Assembly: GCA_018693855.1 (NCBI GenBank)
Contig: JABHMO010000017.1
Coordinates: 1 to 37,275 of the forward strand
Origin: Candidatus Falkowiibacteriota bacterium
GTDB lineage: Bacteria; Patescibacteriota; Patescibacteriia; UBA11705; JABHMO01
Direction of reading: 5' to 3'
DNA: 37,275 nt
Shown here: positions 7,249 through 15,980 of the stretch, piece by piece
How the letters are laid out: each line of letters opens with the position of its first letter
Numbering within the stretch: the first letter of the stretch is position 1
Translations under genes and position numbers: made by a program
The notes under the pieces: generated by a model
What the model was told of the DNA's origin: nothing
The model's database searches: none
Seen by the model: the letters and a program-made list of their open reading frames with translations, nothing else

Positions 7249-8454
7249 CTAATTTTGAGGCATTTTTGCGAAGTTGGTTCTGATCCGATTTAGTTGTAAT
7301 TCTTGCATTATGAATTGTGTTTCCGGACTATCCCAATGAAGTTTGAATAGTTCAGTAGGGAAAATCATTTTTAGCAGTTGACGAACTTGTCTGAGTCTAT
7401 AAAGATGGTGATTCTCTTCACCTTCGGAGAATTCTCCGTCAAAAAAATGTTTAAAATCAGATAGTTGTACTTCAATTGTTCCAGCAAACGTTTTTGCAAT
7501 GAATCGGCGTTTTGGGGCAAAGTTTTTTGATGATTTACCATTTGTTTCTTTGCCATCTTGTCCGTTGAGTCTGAGATCAATTATGGCAGCTGGATTAGCA
7601 AAAATCTTATTCATCATGAACGCGTAGGCAAGCTCTAGATCTTTTTCTGTTTTGAAAACAAACGTTATTCCCTGAGCATCATCTACTTGAGGGATTTCTC
7701 CTAGACTTTTTAGTAAAACTTTTCTAAAAATATCAAGAGTTTGCTTGGTGCGAGCTGTGAATAATGTCTCAATGGTTATATTGTTTGCTATTTCTATCTG
7801 ACGGAACCAGAGAGCAACCGCTATTGAATTTGGACCAGATCCAAATTCTAAAAACCGTTTTTTATCTTTGGGATCGTATGTAACGTCCGTATTTGCAAAA
7901 TGTTCAGAGCCGTCATCCGTAAAAAGATGTTTTTCTAACCAAGTAGTAAATTTTTTTAGACGTCCTTTGATTTTTCGGTTATCAATGTCTGTTAGCAAGT
8001 AGCGCATACCAAAAGACCATGCTACAAGTGAACTAAAAGATCGCATCCTGTTAATCATCAGATCGTTTTCAGACGAAAAGACCATTTTTAGTAAGTCTAT
8101 TGGGTCATTTGTATTGTCGGAAGCTCCGTCTGACGACATGAGGTATTTCATTGTACTTGGCACAAACTCTCGAACCATAGATTTGATAAATGTCCTGGCT
8201 GACTCAATCGCTTGAGTAAACTCTTGATACATGTGTTTGACTTCAATGTCGCTTGTATCAATTGTTTTTGCCAGCCAGTTCGTGATTATTTCTATAGCTT
8301 TGTCTTTGTCGTTTACTTTTTCTATTTTCTTATACAAATGTAGCAATCGACTAAAGTGTTCCCATGCGATAGGCTCATTCTTTTTTAGTTCGTCAGGATT
8401 CGTTAGGAATAGTTGTAGATGTGATGGCTCAAGAAGATGTTGTAGATCCTTCAC
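7249..8454 (-). CDS. Unrecognised 401-aa protein
   Basis: I do not recognise this protein with confidence. It starts at GTG, seven bases after a good Shine-Dalgarno (GGGAGG), unusual in this window, and has its own promoter (TTTACA-17-TATAGT) and terminator, so it is a single-gene unit. It is soluble and mostly helical in the first 200 residues. A later section contains EIPQVDDAQGITFVFKTEKD, then a Lys/Arg patch and GTIEVQLSDF. This order faintly resembles the nucleotidyltransferase fold of RelA/SpoT synthetase domains (an Asp-X-X-Gly-Ile strand, later a strand like EIQIRT), but key residues are not convincingly conserved. A function should not be assigned. Confidence 0.8.
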   Translation of the reverse strand: MKDLQHLLEPSHLQLFLTNPDELKKNEPIAWEHFSRLLHLYKKIEKVNDKDKAIEIITNWLAKTIDTSDIEVKHMYQEFTQAIESARTFIKSMVREFVPSTMKYLMSSDGASDNTNDPIDLLKMVFSSENDLMINRMRSFSSLVAWSFGMRYLLTDIDNRKIKGRLKKFTTWLEKHLFTDDGSEHFANTDVTYDPKDKKRFLEFGSGPNSIAVALWFRQIEIANNITIETLFTARTKQTLDIFRKVLLKSLGEIPQVDDAQGITFVFKTEKDLELAYAFMMNKIFANPAAIIDLRLNGQDGKETNGKSSKNFAPKRRFIAKTFAGTIEVQLSDFKHFFDGEFSEGEENHHLYRLRQVRQLLKMIFPTELFKLHWDSPETQFIMQELQLNRIRTNFAKMPQN

Positions 8455-8504
8455 TTTTTCCCTCCCTAGGATAATGTGAAAAGAACAGTCAAAAACAGAT
8501 TTCT

Positions 8505-8533
8505 ACTATAACAGGAACTTTAACTTTTGTAAA
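8505..8533 (-). promoter_or_regulatory. Promoter of the 401-aa gene
   Basis: On the minus strand -35 TTTACA (8528-8533) and -10 TATAGT (8505-8510) are separated by 17 bp. The element lies about 50 nt upstream of the GTG start. Confidence 0.65.
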
Positions 8534-8538
8534 CTAAA

Positions 8539-8560
8539 CAGAGCCTCACGGCTCTGCTTT
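8539..8560 (-). terminator. Terminator downstream of rpmB
   Basis: The stem CAGAGCC/GGCTCTG has a 4-nt loop with short T-rich flanks on both sides. It lies about 100 bp past the rpmB stop and just ahead of the promoter of the 401-aa gene. Confidence 0.6.
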
Positions 8561-8609
8561 TATTGAAGTTGTATGTTCTAAGTTAAATGTCAAACGTTAA
8601 AAGTCTCCT

Positions 8610-8650
8610 CGAGTCTGAGCGAAGAGGGCTCATCCCTCGGAGTCGAAGAC
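8610..8650. repeat. Dispersed palindromic repeat, copy A
   Basis: This 41-bp element has GAGGG/CCCTC arms around CTCAT. It begins CGAGTCTGAGC and ends GGAGTCGAAGAC. A second copy, with a few changes and one indel, lies at 33301-33340. It sits between the rpmB stop and its terminator. Confidence 0.75.
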
Positions 8651-8656
8651 AAATGT

Positions 8657-8824
8657 TTATTTAGACATTGTCTTAATACACTTTGTACAAACTTTAACTT
8701 TTGTACCGTCAATAGTTTTACTTTGAAGATTTATTCTTTGAACAGTCTTTGTTTTGTTTAAGGCATGACTTCTAGAGATTTTTGCCTTTGGACCACGTCC
8801 ACATACTTCACAAACTCTACTCAT
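8657..8824 (-). CDS. rpmB: Ribosomal protein L28
   Basis: This 55-aa product starts MSRVCEVCGRGPKAK and continues with SRSHALNKTKT and VKVCTKCIKTM. This is the L28 pattern of the large ribosomal subunit, with two CxxC pairs that could bind zinc. It is shorter than the E. coli protein (78 aa), consistent with the compact zinc-type L28 of many bacteria. It is transcribed alone, divergently from the M50 protease gene. Confidence 0.93.
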   Translation of the reverse strand: MSRVCEVCGRGPKAKISRSHALNKTKTVQRINLQSKTIDGTKVKVCTKCIKTMSK

Positions 8825-8891
8825 ATGTAATAAATGTTAATAATTTAATGTAGCTTTATACTATCATATATGTTATAATTATGCAAGATTA

Positions 8892-8921
8892 TTGTTACAC
8901 TGTCGTGGTTACAAATATAAT
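8892..8921 (+). promoter_or_regulatory. Promoter of the M50 protease gene
   Basis: TTGTTA (8892-8897) and a consensus TATAAT (8916-8921) are separated by 18 bp, about 40 bp upstream of the start codon. Confidence 0.6.
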
Positions 8922-8955
8922 TTCTAACTTCCAACCTCCAATTACTAATTTCTAA
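8921..8955 (+). repeat. Five-unit 7-bp array upstream of the M50 gene
   Basis: The leader is five exact 7-bp units: TTTCTAA, CTTCCAA, CCTCCAA, TTACTAA, TTTCTAA. The array starts within the -10 region and ends 7 nt before the ATG, so it forms almost the whole 5' untranslated region. Confidence 0.75.
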
Positions 8956-8962
8956 TCATCTT

Positions 8963-9604
8963 ATGATTCTCACTTCCTTAATAGATCAACCATTACTTTT
9001 ACTTGCATGGGCGTTAGCCGTTGTTTTTGTTTTGACTATTCATGAGTTTTCTCATGCTTTGGCAAGTACGTTGCTCGGGGACCAAACTGCTAGATTAAGT
9101 GGGCGATTAACGCTAAATCCAATGTCACATGTGAGTTGGCTTGGTTTTTTAATGTTATTAATAGTAGGATTTGGTTGGGGAAGACCAGTGCCATTTAACC
9201 CATACAACATGAGAAATCAGAGAGTTGGTACCGCTCTTGTGGCATTTGCAGGACCTCTTTCTAATTTAATCATGGCTTTTCTATTTGGACTGTTGTTAAA
9301 GGTTTTTATTGTATATTCTGTCTTGTCGCCTGATAATTTGCTGTTTCAATTTATTAATTTATTAGTCGCAATCAACCTAATTTTAGCTGTTTTTAATCTA
9401 ATCCCAATCCCTCCGCTTGATGGTTCGAAAATTCTGTTTTCAATCATGGCAGATGTGAAATATGCGCGTTTTAGAGAGTTTTTAGAGCAACGTGGACCAT
9501 TTATCTTACTTGGTGTAATAATTTTAGACAATATTTTAGAATTAAACATACTTGGCCGATTCTTTTTATCAATAATTGACCTTGTGTATAGTTTTATCTT
9601 TTAG
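8963..9604 (+). CDS. Site-2 protease family (M50) membrane zinc metalloprotease
   Basis: This 213-aa integral membrane protein carries the zinc motif HEFSHA (about residues 27-32) in its first core helix and the second metal motif NLIPIPPLDGSKI (about residues 146-158), which supplies the third ligand Asp. FAGPLSNL in between is the usual M50B signature. Five to six membrane segments are visible and there is no PDZ domain, so it belongs to the compact group of unknown substrate rather than RseP. There is no clear Shine-Dalgarno. It precedes the ribosomal block but has its own promoter, and a hairpin follows it. Confidence 0.92.
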   Translation: MILTSLIDQPLLLLAWALAVVFVLTIHEFSHALASTLLGDQTARLSGRLTLNPMSHVSWLGFLMLLIVGFGWGRPVPFNPYNMRNQRVGTALVAFAGPLSNLIMAFLFGLLLKVFIVYSVLSPDNLLFQFINLLVAINLILAVFNLIPIPPLDGSKILFSIMADVKYARFREFLEQRGPFILLGVIILDNILELNILGRFFLSIIDLVYSFIF

Positions 9605-9607
9605 TGC

Positions 9608-9636
9608 TTGACGTTGCCTAAAAGGTATGATATCTT
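9608..9636 (+). promoter_or_regulatory. Candidate promoter ahead of rpsL
   Basis: TTGACG (9608-9613) and TATCTT (9631-9636) are 17 bp apart, starting 3 bp after the M50 stop codon. Transcription would begin near 9642, just before the hairpin at 9648. Confidence 0.55.
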
Positions 9637-9647
9637 ATTCACACAAT

Positions 9648-9678
9648 AATAAAGCTTATTTTAAGCTTATTTTTTTTA
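9648..9678 (+). terminator. Terminator or attenuator in the rpsL leader
   Basis: An AT-rich hairpin (AATAAAGCTTA / TAAGCTTATT with one bulge) is followed by a run of eight T. It could end M50 transcription, or attenuate transcripts from the TTGACG promoter. Confidence 0.6.
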
Positions 9679-9781
9679 GAAAAAAGACGATAAAGAGGCA
9701 ATAGGTATTATAAGAAGAAAAGCCACCGTTTTAGATAAAGCGGAAGGCCTTCTATAGTAATCTATAGTCTTTTGTTATTTT

Positions 9782-10201
9782 ATGCCTACAATAAATCAAT
9801 TGGTAAGAAAAGGAAGAACAAGTAGTAAAGCAAAATCAAAATCTCCGGCAATGCAAACTACTTTGAACACACTGAAAAGAAAAAGAACAATTTTACCAAA
9901 AGGAGCACCTTTTAAACGAGGCGTTTGTGTTAAAGTTACAACAACTACACCAAAGAAACCTAACTCAGCTCTGCGGAAAATTGCTCGTGTTAGACTTTCA
10001 AATGGTCAAGAAGTAACTGCTTATATCCCAGGTGAAGGACATAACCTTCAAGAGCATTCAATCGTAATGCTTCGAGGTGGAAGAGTTTCTGATTTACCCG
10101 GAGTACGATACCATATTGTACGTGGTGTATATGATACACAAGGTGTTGAAGGCAGAAAAAATTCAAGATCACTTTACGGAGCGAAAAGACCAAAGAAATA
10201 A
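9782..10201 (+). CDS. rpsL: Ribosomal protein S12
   Basis: This 139-aa small-subunit decoding-centre protein has the universal blocks [22 protein letters not shown] and [10 protein letters not shown]. One position stands out. The normally invariant loop [13 protein letters not shown] reads [13 protein letters not shown] here (codon TCT), so the lysine known as K87/K88, a site of streptomycin-resistance mutations, is Ser. It opens the str-type cluster, followed by rpsG, fusA and tuf. There is no Shine-Dalgarno before the ATG. Confidence 0.98.
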   Translation: MPTINQLVRKGRTSSKAKSKSPAMQTTLNTLKRKRTILPKGAPFKRGVCVKVTTTTPKKPNSALRKIARVRLSNGQEVTAYIPGEGHNLQEHSIVMLRGGRVSDLPGVRYHIVRGVYDTQGVEGRKNSRSLYGAKRPKK

Positions 10202-10341
10202 AAATTCGAAACTCGAAATTCGAAATCCGAAATATGAGTGTCGAGATTTACTTCGATTCACTCCGATTTACTTATATTAAATAACAGGAGTAATGTATCT
10301 TTCTATCAATAAAGATGCGTGAACCTAAACTGTAAAATCTT
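10202..10341. repeat. Spacer rpsL-rpsG with 7-bp and 10-bp arrays
   Basis: Directly after the rpsL stop are four 7-bp units (ATTCGAA, ACTCGAA, ATTCGAA, ATCCGAA; 10204-10231). These are followed by three 10-bp units of the GTAAATCG family in reverse orientation (CGAGATTTAC, TTCGATTCAC, TCCGATTTAC; 10242-10271). No gene is visible. Confidence 0.7.
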
Positions 10342-10839
10342 ATGAGAGGAAAACAAGCTGTAAAAAGAAAAATTAGACCTGACATTAAGTACGGTAGTAC
10401 TGTAGTTTCAAAATTTATTAACTACTTAATGCAAGATGGTAAAAAGGGAGTTGCTCAAAAAATTGTTTATGATTGTATTGAGCAAATTGATGAACAAATA
10501 CAAAAAGGTAAAGTAAATAAAGAACAGTATCCTGATGGGCTGTCTGTTTTTGATTCTGCTATTAAAAACGTTACACCTCAACTTGAAGTTCGAGGTAGAC
10601 GAATTGGTGGTGGTAACTATCAAATCCCTTACCCTGTAAGAGGTGAAAGACGGTACTTTTTAGCTATGCACTGGCTAATTAACGCAGCTAATAATAAAAA
10701 AGGTAAACCAATGGCGAAAAAATTAGCTGAAGAATTAGTGTCAGCTATTAGTAATGAAGGTGATGCAGTCAAAAAGAAAATGGATGTTCAGAGAATGGCT
10801 GAATCAAACAGAGCTTTTGCTCACTTTGCTAGATATTAA
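10342..10839 (+). CDS. rpsG: Ribosomal protein S7
   Basis: This 165-aa head protein of the small subunit starts MRGKQAVKRKIRPDIKYGS and contains the family blocks KFINYLMQDGKKG and VRGRRIGGGNYQIP (binding 16S rRNA). Near the end is MAESNRAFAHFARY. Relative to E. coli S7 (156-179 aa depending on strain) the length is normal. The arginine-rich beta-hairpin is present. It sits between rpsL and fusA as in most bacteria. Confidence 0.98.
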   Translation: MRGKQAVKRKIRPDIKYGSTVVSKFINYLMQDGKKGVAQKIVYDCIEQIDEQIQKGKVNKEQYPDGLSVFDSAIKNVTPQLEVRGRRIGGGNYQIPYPVRGERRYFLAMHWLINAANNKKGKPMAKKLAEELVSAISNEGDAVKKKMDVQRMAESNRAFAHFARY

Positions 10840-10878
10840 AATTATAATTTACTTCAAAATAATTTAATAAACATTATT

Positions 10879-12966
10879 ATGTCGAGAGAATATACACTTC
10901 AAAATACAAGAAATATTGGGATTATTGCCCATATTGACGCAGGTAAAACAACTGTTACCGAGCGTATTCTGTTTTATACAGGAAAAAAACATAAGATTGG
11001 TGAGGTTCACGAAGGTGCCGCTGAAATGGACTGGATGGAACAAGAAAGAGAGAGAGGAATTACAATTACTTCTGCTGCTACAACTTGTTTTTGGAATGAT
11101 TGCCGAATAAATATTATTGATACTCCAGGTCATGTGGATTTTACTGCCGAAGTAGAGCGTTCATTGCGTGTACTTGATGGTGGTGTTATCGTTTTTGATG
11201 GAGTAGCTGGTGTAGAGCCTCAGACTGAGACTGTTTGGCACCAAGCTGATAAATACAGTGTACCAAGAATTGCTTTCATTAATAAAATGGATAGAATGGG
11301 AGCTGATTTTTATGCTGATTTGGACTCAATTTCTGAAAGATTAACAAAAGATGCTTATCCTATTCAACTGCCTATCGGATCTGCTGAGACATTCAAGGGA
11401 GTTGTTGATCTATTCACACAAAAAGCATATCTGTACGAAGATGATTTAGGCGTGAAAATTACTGAGACTGATATTCCTGAAGACATGAAAGAAAAAGCAG
11501 ATGAATATAGATCAAAATTAATCGAAGCAATTGTAGATCATGATGAAGCTTTGATGGAAAAATATCTAGCAGGAGAAGAAATTCCTGTTGATGATTTAAT
11601 TAAAACACTTCGAAAAGCAGTTATTGATAATAAAATCGTACCAGTTATGGCTGGAAGTGCCCTAAAAAACAAAGGTGTTCAAAAATTACTTGATAAAGTT
11701 ACTGAACTGTTGCCAAGTCCTCTAGACGTTCCTGCAATGCAAGGAGAAAATCCTGAGAATGAAGAAGAAGTGATTGAAGTGAAATCTTCTGATGAAGAAC
11801 CGTTTGCTGGATTAGCATTTAAGATTGCAACAGATCCATATGTTGGAAAACTTTGTTTTGTACGTGTCTATGCTGGTGTTCTAAAATCTGGTTCATACGT
11901 GTACAACACTTCAACTGGTGAAAAAGAAAGAATTGGTAGATTAGTTCGAATGCATGCTAATAATAGAGAAGAGGTTGATACAATCTACGCTGGTGACATC
12001 GCTGCTGTAGTTGGTTTGAAAAAGACTGTAACAGGTAACACTCTGTGTGATGAAAGTCGACCAGTTGTTCTAGAATCAATTAGTTTCCCAGAACCAGTTA
12101 TTGCCGTTGCTGTTGAACCAAAGACTAAGGCTGATCAAGAAAAGATGGGAATGGCTCTGCAGAAATTAGCAGAAGAAGACCCAACTTTCCAAGTAAAAAC
12201 TGATGAAGAAACAATGCAAACAATTATTAAAGGAATGGGAGAGTTGCATCTAGATATTATTATCGACAGAATGAAAAGAGAGTTTACTGTCGAAGCAAAT
12301 ATCGGTAAACCACAAGTTGCATATAAAGAAACAATTAAAAAGACTGCTGAAGCTGAAGGTAAGTATGTTAGACAGTCTGGTGGTCGTGGTCAGTATGGTC
12401 ACTGTTGGTTAAGAGTTGCTCCACGAGAAAGAGGTGAAGGATTTTCATTTGTTGATGAGATTAAAGGCGGAGTTATTCCAAAAGAATTTATTAATCCAAT
12501 TGAAAAAGGTGTAAAAGAAGCAATGGGCAAGGGTGTCTTGCTTGGTTATCCTTTGATTGATATTCAAACAACTGTTTACGATGGATCTTTTCATGATGTT
12601 GACTCTTCAGAATCAGCATTTAAGATCGCGGGTTCAATTGGTTTCCAATCAGCTGTAAAAAAAGCAGACGTTGTGTTACTTGAGCCGGTTATGAAAGTTG
12701 AGGTTGTTATCCCTGAGAATTTCTTAGGAGATGTGGTTGGTGATTTAAATTCAAAAAGAGCACAAGTAAATGAAATGAGAGATAGAAAGAATACAAAAGT
12801 TGTTGATGCGCATGTTCCATTGTCAGAAATGTTTGGTTACGCAACAATGCTTAGAAGTATTACTCAAGGTAGAGGTAGTTACAGCATGGAATTCCTAGCT
12901 TACAAAGAGGTTCCTTCTAATGTTGTTGAAAAGATTAGTACTGAGAAACAGAAAGCTAGTGAATAG
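10879..12966 (+). CDS. fusA: Elongation factor G
   Basis: This 695-aa GTPase catalyses translocation. The G-domain motifs are AHIDAGKTT (P-loop), ERERGITI (switch I), DTPGHVDF (G3) and NKMD (G4). Domains II-V follow in the usual order, with domain IV containing the [10 protein letters not shown] segment. Length and organisation match canonical EF-G, not the mitochondrial or tetracycline-resistance type. It lies between rpsG and the small acidic gene. There is no Shine-Dalgarno before the start. Confidence 0.98.
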   Translation: MSREYTLQNTRNIGIIAHIDAGKTTVTERILFYTGKKHKIGEVHEGAAEMDWMEQERERGITITSAATTCFWNDCRINIIDTPGHVDFTAEVERSLRVLDGGVIVFDGVAGVEPQTETVWHQADKYSVPRIAFINKMDRMGADFYADLDSISERLTKDAYPIQLPIGSAETFKGVVDLFTQKAYLYEDDLGVKITETDIPEDMKEKADEYRSKLIEAIVDHDEALMEKYLAGEEIPVDDLIKTLRKAVIDNKIVPVMAGSALKNKGVQKLLDKVTELLPSPLDVPAMQGENPENEEEVIEVKSSDEEPFAGLAFKIATDPYVGKLCFVRVYAGVLKSGSYVYNTSTGEKERIGRLVRMHANNREEVDTIYAGDIAAVVGLKKTVTGNTLCDESRPVVLESISFPEPVIAVAVEPKTKADQEKMGMALQKLAEEDPTFQVKTDEETMQTIIKGMGELHLDIIIDRMKREFTVEANIGKPQVAYKETIKKTAEAEGKYVRQSGGRGQYGHCWLRVAPRERGEGFSFVDEIKGGVIPKEFINPIEKGVKEAMGKGVLLGYPLIDIQTTVYDGSFHDVDSSESAFKIAGSIGFQSAVKKADVVLLEPVMKVEVVIPENFLGDVVGDLNSKRAQVNEMRDRKNTKVVDAHVPLSEMFGYATMLRSITQGRGSYSMEFLAYKEVPSNVVEKISTEKQKASE

Positions 12967-13011
12967 ATTGATTATCGTACTGTTTAATTAGAAACTGAAT
13001 TCAAATATTCT

Positions 13012-13278
13012 ATGAATTTAAAAAAGATTATCAATTATTTAAATGAAAAAGGAGGCAAGGTAGTGTTTTACGATGAAGAGAGTGAGGGACTTTTCGAACT
13101 TGCAAAAGTAGAAGGTAATTCAGTCGCAGAACAGTCTGATGATCAGGAATTAATTGAGAAAGTTAATCATGATATATCTCTACTGCAAGAGAATTTCGAT
13201 GATAAAATTGCTAATGATTTTGTTGAGTCAGAGGATGAAGATACTGAAGAACAGTTTTACATTGAACCAGTTGAGTAA
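13012..13278 (+). CDS. Small acidic protein of unknown function
   Basis: This 88-aa protein starts MNLKKIINYLNEKGGKVVFYDEES and ends in a very acidic tail (ESEDEDTEEQFYIEPVE). There is no signal peptide, membrane segment or known motif. The first 30 residues look like a small alpha/beta unit. It lies in sense orientation 45 bp after fusA and ahead of the tuf promoter, so it is probably co-transcribed with fusA. The uninterrupted frame and typical composition favour a real gene. No function can be assigned. Confidence 0.7.
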   Translation: MNLKKIINYLNEKGGKVVFYDEESEGLFELAKVEGNSVAEQSDDQELIEKVNHDISLLQENFDDKIANDFVESEDEDTEEQFYIEPVE

Positions 13279-13293
13279 ATTTTCTTGACGGTA

Positions 13294-13321
13294 TTGCAAA
13301 ATCATAGAAACATGATATAAT
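13294..13321 (+). promoter_or_regulatory. Promoter of tuf
   Basis: TTGCAA (13294-13299) and a perfect TATAAT (13316-13321) are separated by 16 bp. The leader of about 115 nt contains a CTTCGC/GCGAAG hairpin and ends in a strong Shine-Dalgarno (AAGGAG, about 10 nt before the ATG), the best in the ribosomal block. Confidence 0.65.
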
Positions 13322-13443
13322 TTGATTGAAATAATTTTTAGAGGAATTCTCTTTTTGAATTTTTCTAAAAAAACATAATTAATAAATCTAGGTGGCTGGC
13401 AAAAACTTCGCGTAGCGAAGGTCATCTTAAGGAGAATATTACA

Positions 13444-14634
13444 ATGACAGAAGAATTTGACAGATCAAAACCACATGTAAATGTTGGTACAATTGGCCAC
13501 GTTGATCATGGTAAAACAACTCTTACAGCAGCAATCTTAAAAACTTTACTTGGTAAAGGTGGAGCTGCACAGGACAAGTCAGTTGATCAAATTGACTCAG
13601 CACCTGAAGAAAAAGAAAGAGGAATTACAATTGCTACTGCTCACGTTGAGTACGAAACAGCAAATCGACATTATGCTCACGTTGATTGTCCAGGACATGC
13701 TGATTATGTAAAAAACATGATTACAGGTGCTGCTCAAATGGACGGTGCTATTCTTGTTGTAGCTGCAACAGACGGACCAATGCCACAAACTAGAGAACAT
13801 ATCTTACTTGCTCGACAAGTTGGTGTTCCTTCAGTAGTTGTTTTCTTAAACAAAACTGATTTAGTAGAAGACGCAGACTTAATCGACTTAGTCGAAGAGG
13901 AAGTTCGTGATCTATTAAAGAAATATGAATATCCTGGAGATGAAACTCCAATTATTCGAGGATCAGCTATCAAAGCTCTTGAAAATACAGACGATGAATC
14001 TGCTACAAAGCCAATCTTTGATTTAATGGAGGCTTTAGATACGTTCATTCCAGAACCAACTCGTGAAGTTGATAAACCTTTCTTATTACCAATCGAAGAT
14101 GTATTTTCAATCGAAGGTAGAGGAACTGTTGTAACTGGTAGAATCGAAAGAGGAATCGTAAAAGTTGGTGAAGAAGTTGAGATCGTTGGTATAAATGATA
14201 CAACAAAAACAACTGTTACTGGTGTAGAGATGTTTAATAAATCATTAAACGAAGGTAGAGCAGGGGACAACGCTGGTATTTTACTTCGAGGAACTAAGAA
14301 AGAAGATGTAGAAAGAGGACAAGTTCTAGCTGTGCCTGGTACTGTTACTCCACACAAAGAATTTGAAGCACAAGTTTATGTGTTAAGTAAAGATGAAGGT
14401 GGAAGACATAAACCATTTTTCAAAGGTTATAAACCTCAATTCTATATTAGAACTACTGACGTTACTGGTGAAATTGAATTACCAGAAGGAACTGAAATGG
14501 TAATGCCTGGTGACACAGTTAACGTTAATGTAAAATTGATTACTCCTGTTGCTCTTGAAGAACAACAAAGATTTGCTATCCGAGAAGGTGGTAAAACTAT
14601 TGGAGCCGGTGCTGTAGTAAAAATCACTAAATAA
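13444..14634 (+). CDS. tuf: Elongation factor Tu
   Basis: This 396-aa GTPase delivers aminoacyl-tRNA to the ribosome. It has the P-loop GHVDHGKT, switch I with [16 protein letters not shown] (G3) and a G4 motif NKTD in place of the more common NKCD. The beta-barrel domains II and III are complete and end in [10 protein letters not shown]. It has its own promoter and a strong ribosome binding site, fitting the high demand for EF-Tu. rpsJ starts 8 bp later, so the two are co-transcribed. Confidence 0.98.
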   Translation: MTEEFDRSKPHVNVGTIGHVDHGKTTLTAAILKTLLGKGGAAQDKSVDQIDSAPEEKERGITIATAHVEYETANRHYAHVDCPGHADYVKNMITGAAQMDGAILVVAATDGPMPQTREHILLARQVGVPSVVVFLNKTDLVEDADLIDLVEEEVRDLLKKYEYPGDETPIIRGSAIKALENTDDESATKPIFDLMEALDTFIPEPTREVDKPFLLPIEDVFSIEGRGTVVTGRIERGIVKVGEEVEIVGINDTTKTTVTGVEMFNKSLNEGRAGDNAGILLRGTKKEDVERGQVLAVPGTVTPHKEFEAQVYVLSKDEGGRHKPFFKGYKPQFYIRTTDVTGEIELPEGTEMVMPGDTVNVNVKLITPVALEEQQRFAIREGGKTIGAGAVVKITK

Positions 14635-14642
14635 ATAAGACA

Positions 14643-14981
14643 ATGTCAGAAGAAAAAACAACCACAACACAGACTGCGCAAAAGGTGAGAATCAAGATCA
14701 AAGCTTTTGATCACAAAATTATTGATCAATCAACTAAGACTATCATGGAAGCGGGTGAGAGAACTGGTGCTGAAATCAAAGGACCAATTCCATTACCTGT
14801 GGAAAAAAAGAAAATTACAGTTAATAGATCAACTTTTGTGAATAAGGATTCTCGAGATCAGTATGAAATGAGAATTCATAAGCGTTTAATTGATATTCTA
14901 AACCCAAATGCAAAAACAGTTGACTCTCTTATGAACCTAAATTTACCTGCAGGTGTTGACATTGAGATAAAAATGCTGTAG
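14643..14981 (+). CDS. rpsJ: Ribosomal protein S10
   Basis: This 112-aa small-subunit head protein (also NusE, a transcription antitermination partner) shows the family blocks [23 protein letters not shown] and [13 protein letters not shown], ending in GVDIEIKML. About ten Thr/Gln-rich residues extend the N-terminus. It is attached to tuf instead of leading the S10 operon without a break. A strong hairpin separates it from rplC. Confidence 0.97.
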   Translation: MSEEKTTTTQTAQKVRIKIKAFDHKIIDQSTKTIMEAGERTGAEIKGPIPLPVEKKKITVNRSTFVNKDSRDQYEMRIHKRLIDILNPNAKTVDSLMNLNLPAGVDIEIKML

Positions 14982-15059
14982 AATTCAAGTGTACTTCTAT
15001 CGTTTTATAAAAACCTCTGAATAACCGCTAATTTTAGCGAAGTGCTCGAAGGCGATTAT

Positions 15060-15110
15060 ATGACAAAAGGAAACTTAAAGGTGTTAATAACTTTTTACAA
15101 TCTTATTTAG
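15060..15110 (+). promoter_or_regulatory. Possible 16-codon leader ORF ahead of rplC
   Basis: ATG at 15060 opens a 16-codon frame (MTKGNLKVLITFYNLI) that stops at TAG, 22 nt before the GC-rich hairpin. It may be chance. It is listed because an ORF followed by a terminator-like hairpin is the layout of translation-coupled attenuators. Confidence 0.25.
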
Positions 15111-15131
15111 CTTAAATAACCTAAAATCTCT

Positions 15132-15157
15132 AGACCGGGCTTTTGGCCCGGTCTTTT
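15132..15157 (+). terminator. Strong hairpin between rpsJ and rplC
   Basis: A perfect GACCGGGC/GCCCGGTC stem with a 5-nt loop and TTTT tail ends 10 nt before the rplC start. It is the most GC-rich short segment in this part of the window. It may be a terminator separating tuf-rpsJ from the S10 block, or an attenuator controlling that block. Confidence 0.7.
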
Positions 15158-15167
15158 GATTGTTTGT

Positions 15168-15977
15168 ATGAAATTCATCATAGGACACAAAAAAGAGATG
15201 ACTCAACTCTTTCGAGAGGATGGACAAGTTATTCCAGTAACAATCGTTACAGCTGGTCCTTGTTTTGTTACATATAAAAAAGATCTTGAAAAAGATGGTT
15301 ACAGATCAGTTCAATTGGGCTCAAGTGAAACAAAGCGAGTCAATAAACCATTAGCCGGTTTTTTCAAGAAATTTTTACAGATGGATGCAGGATTCAAAAA
15401 CCTAAAAGAGTTTAGACTAAAAGAAGATGACGGAATGTACGATAAACTCAACTTAGGTCAACAAATCGACGCATCTATTTTTAATTTAGGCGACATCGTA
15501 TCAGTTCAGGGTGTTTCAAAAGGAAAAGGTTTCCAAGGTGTTGTAAAACGACATGGCTTCCATGGTTCACCGGCAAGTCATGGTCATAAAGATCAACTTA
15601 GAATGCCAGGTTCTATTGGTGCGACTGGACCAGCTCACGTATTCAAGGGAACAAAGATGGGGGGACATATGGGGAATCAAGGTGTCACAGTTGATGGTCT
15701 TGAAGTTGTAAAAGTTGAAGATAATCTAATCTATATCAAAGGTGCACTTCCAGGTGCAAGACATAGTCTTGTATATGTTACTGCTAAAGGAGATTTCGAA
15801 GTGGTTGAAAAAGCAGCTAAAAAAGAAGAAGCTCCTAAACCGGTTGCAGGAAAAGTAGAGACAGAAGTAAAAGAAGAAGTTAAAGAAGAAAAACCAGTAG
15901 AAGAATTAAAAAAAGATGATTCAAAAAAGGCAGAAGTAAAAGCAGAAGAAAAAGAGACTGCTAAAGAATCAAAATAA
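15168..15977 (+). CDS. rplC: Ribosomal protein L3
   Basis: The ATG at 15168 (MKFIIGHKKEMTQLF) is preferred over a TTG 12 bp upstream because it matches the family start. The 269-aa large-subunit protein contains GFQGVVKRHGFHGSPASHGHK and GSIGATGPAHVFKGTKMGGHMG, the long loop that reaches the peptidyl-transferase region. The last 65 or so residues are an unusual Lys/Glu/Ala-rich tail absent from E. coli L3 (209 aa). The start sits 10 nt after the strong hairpin. Confidence 0.96.
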   Translation: MKFIIGHKKEMTQLFREDGQVIPVTIVTAGPCFVTYKKDLEKDGYRSVQLGSSETKRVNKPLAGFFKKFLQMDAGFKNLKEFRLKEDDGMYDKLNLGQQIDASIFNLGDIVSVQGVSKGKGFQGVVKRHGFHGSPASHGHKDQLRMPGSIGATGPAHVFKGTKMGGHMGNQGVTVDGLEVVKVEDNLIYIKGALPGARHSLVYVTAKGDFEVVEKAAKKEEAPKPVAGKVETEVKEEVKEEKPVEELKKDDSKKAEVKAEEKETAKESK

Positions 15978-15980
15978 AAT

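Noticed and set aside
13734-14357. 207-aa minus-strand frame across tuf
   Set aside because: It is the antisense shadow of EF-Tu, Ser/Thr-rich and without any family sign.
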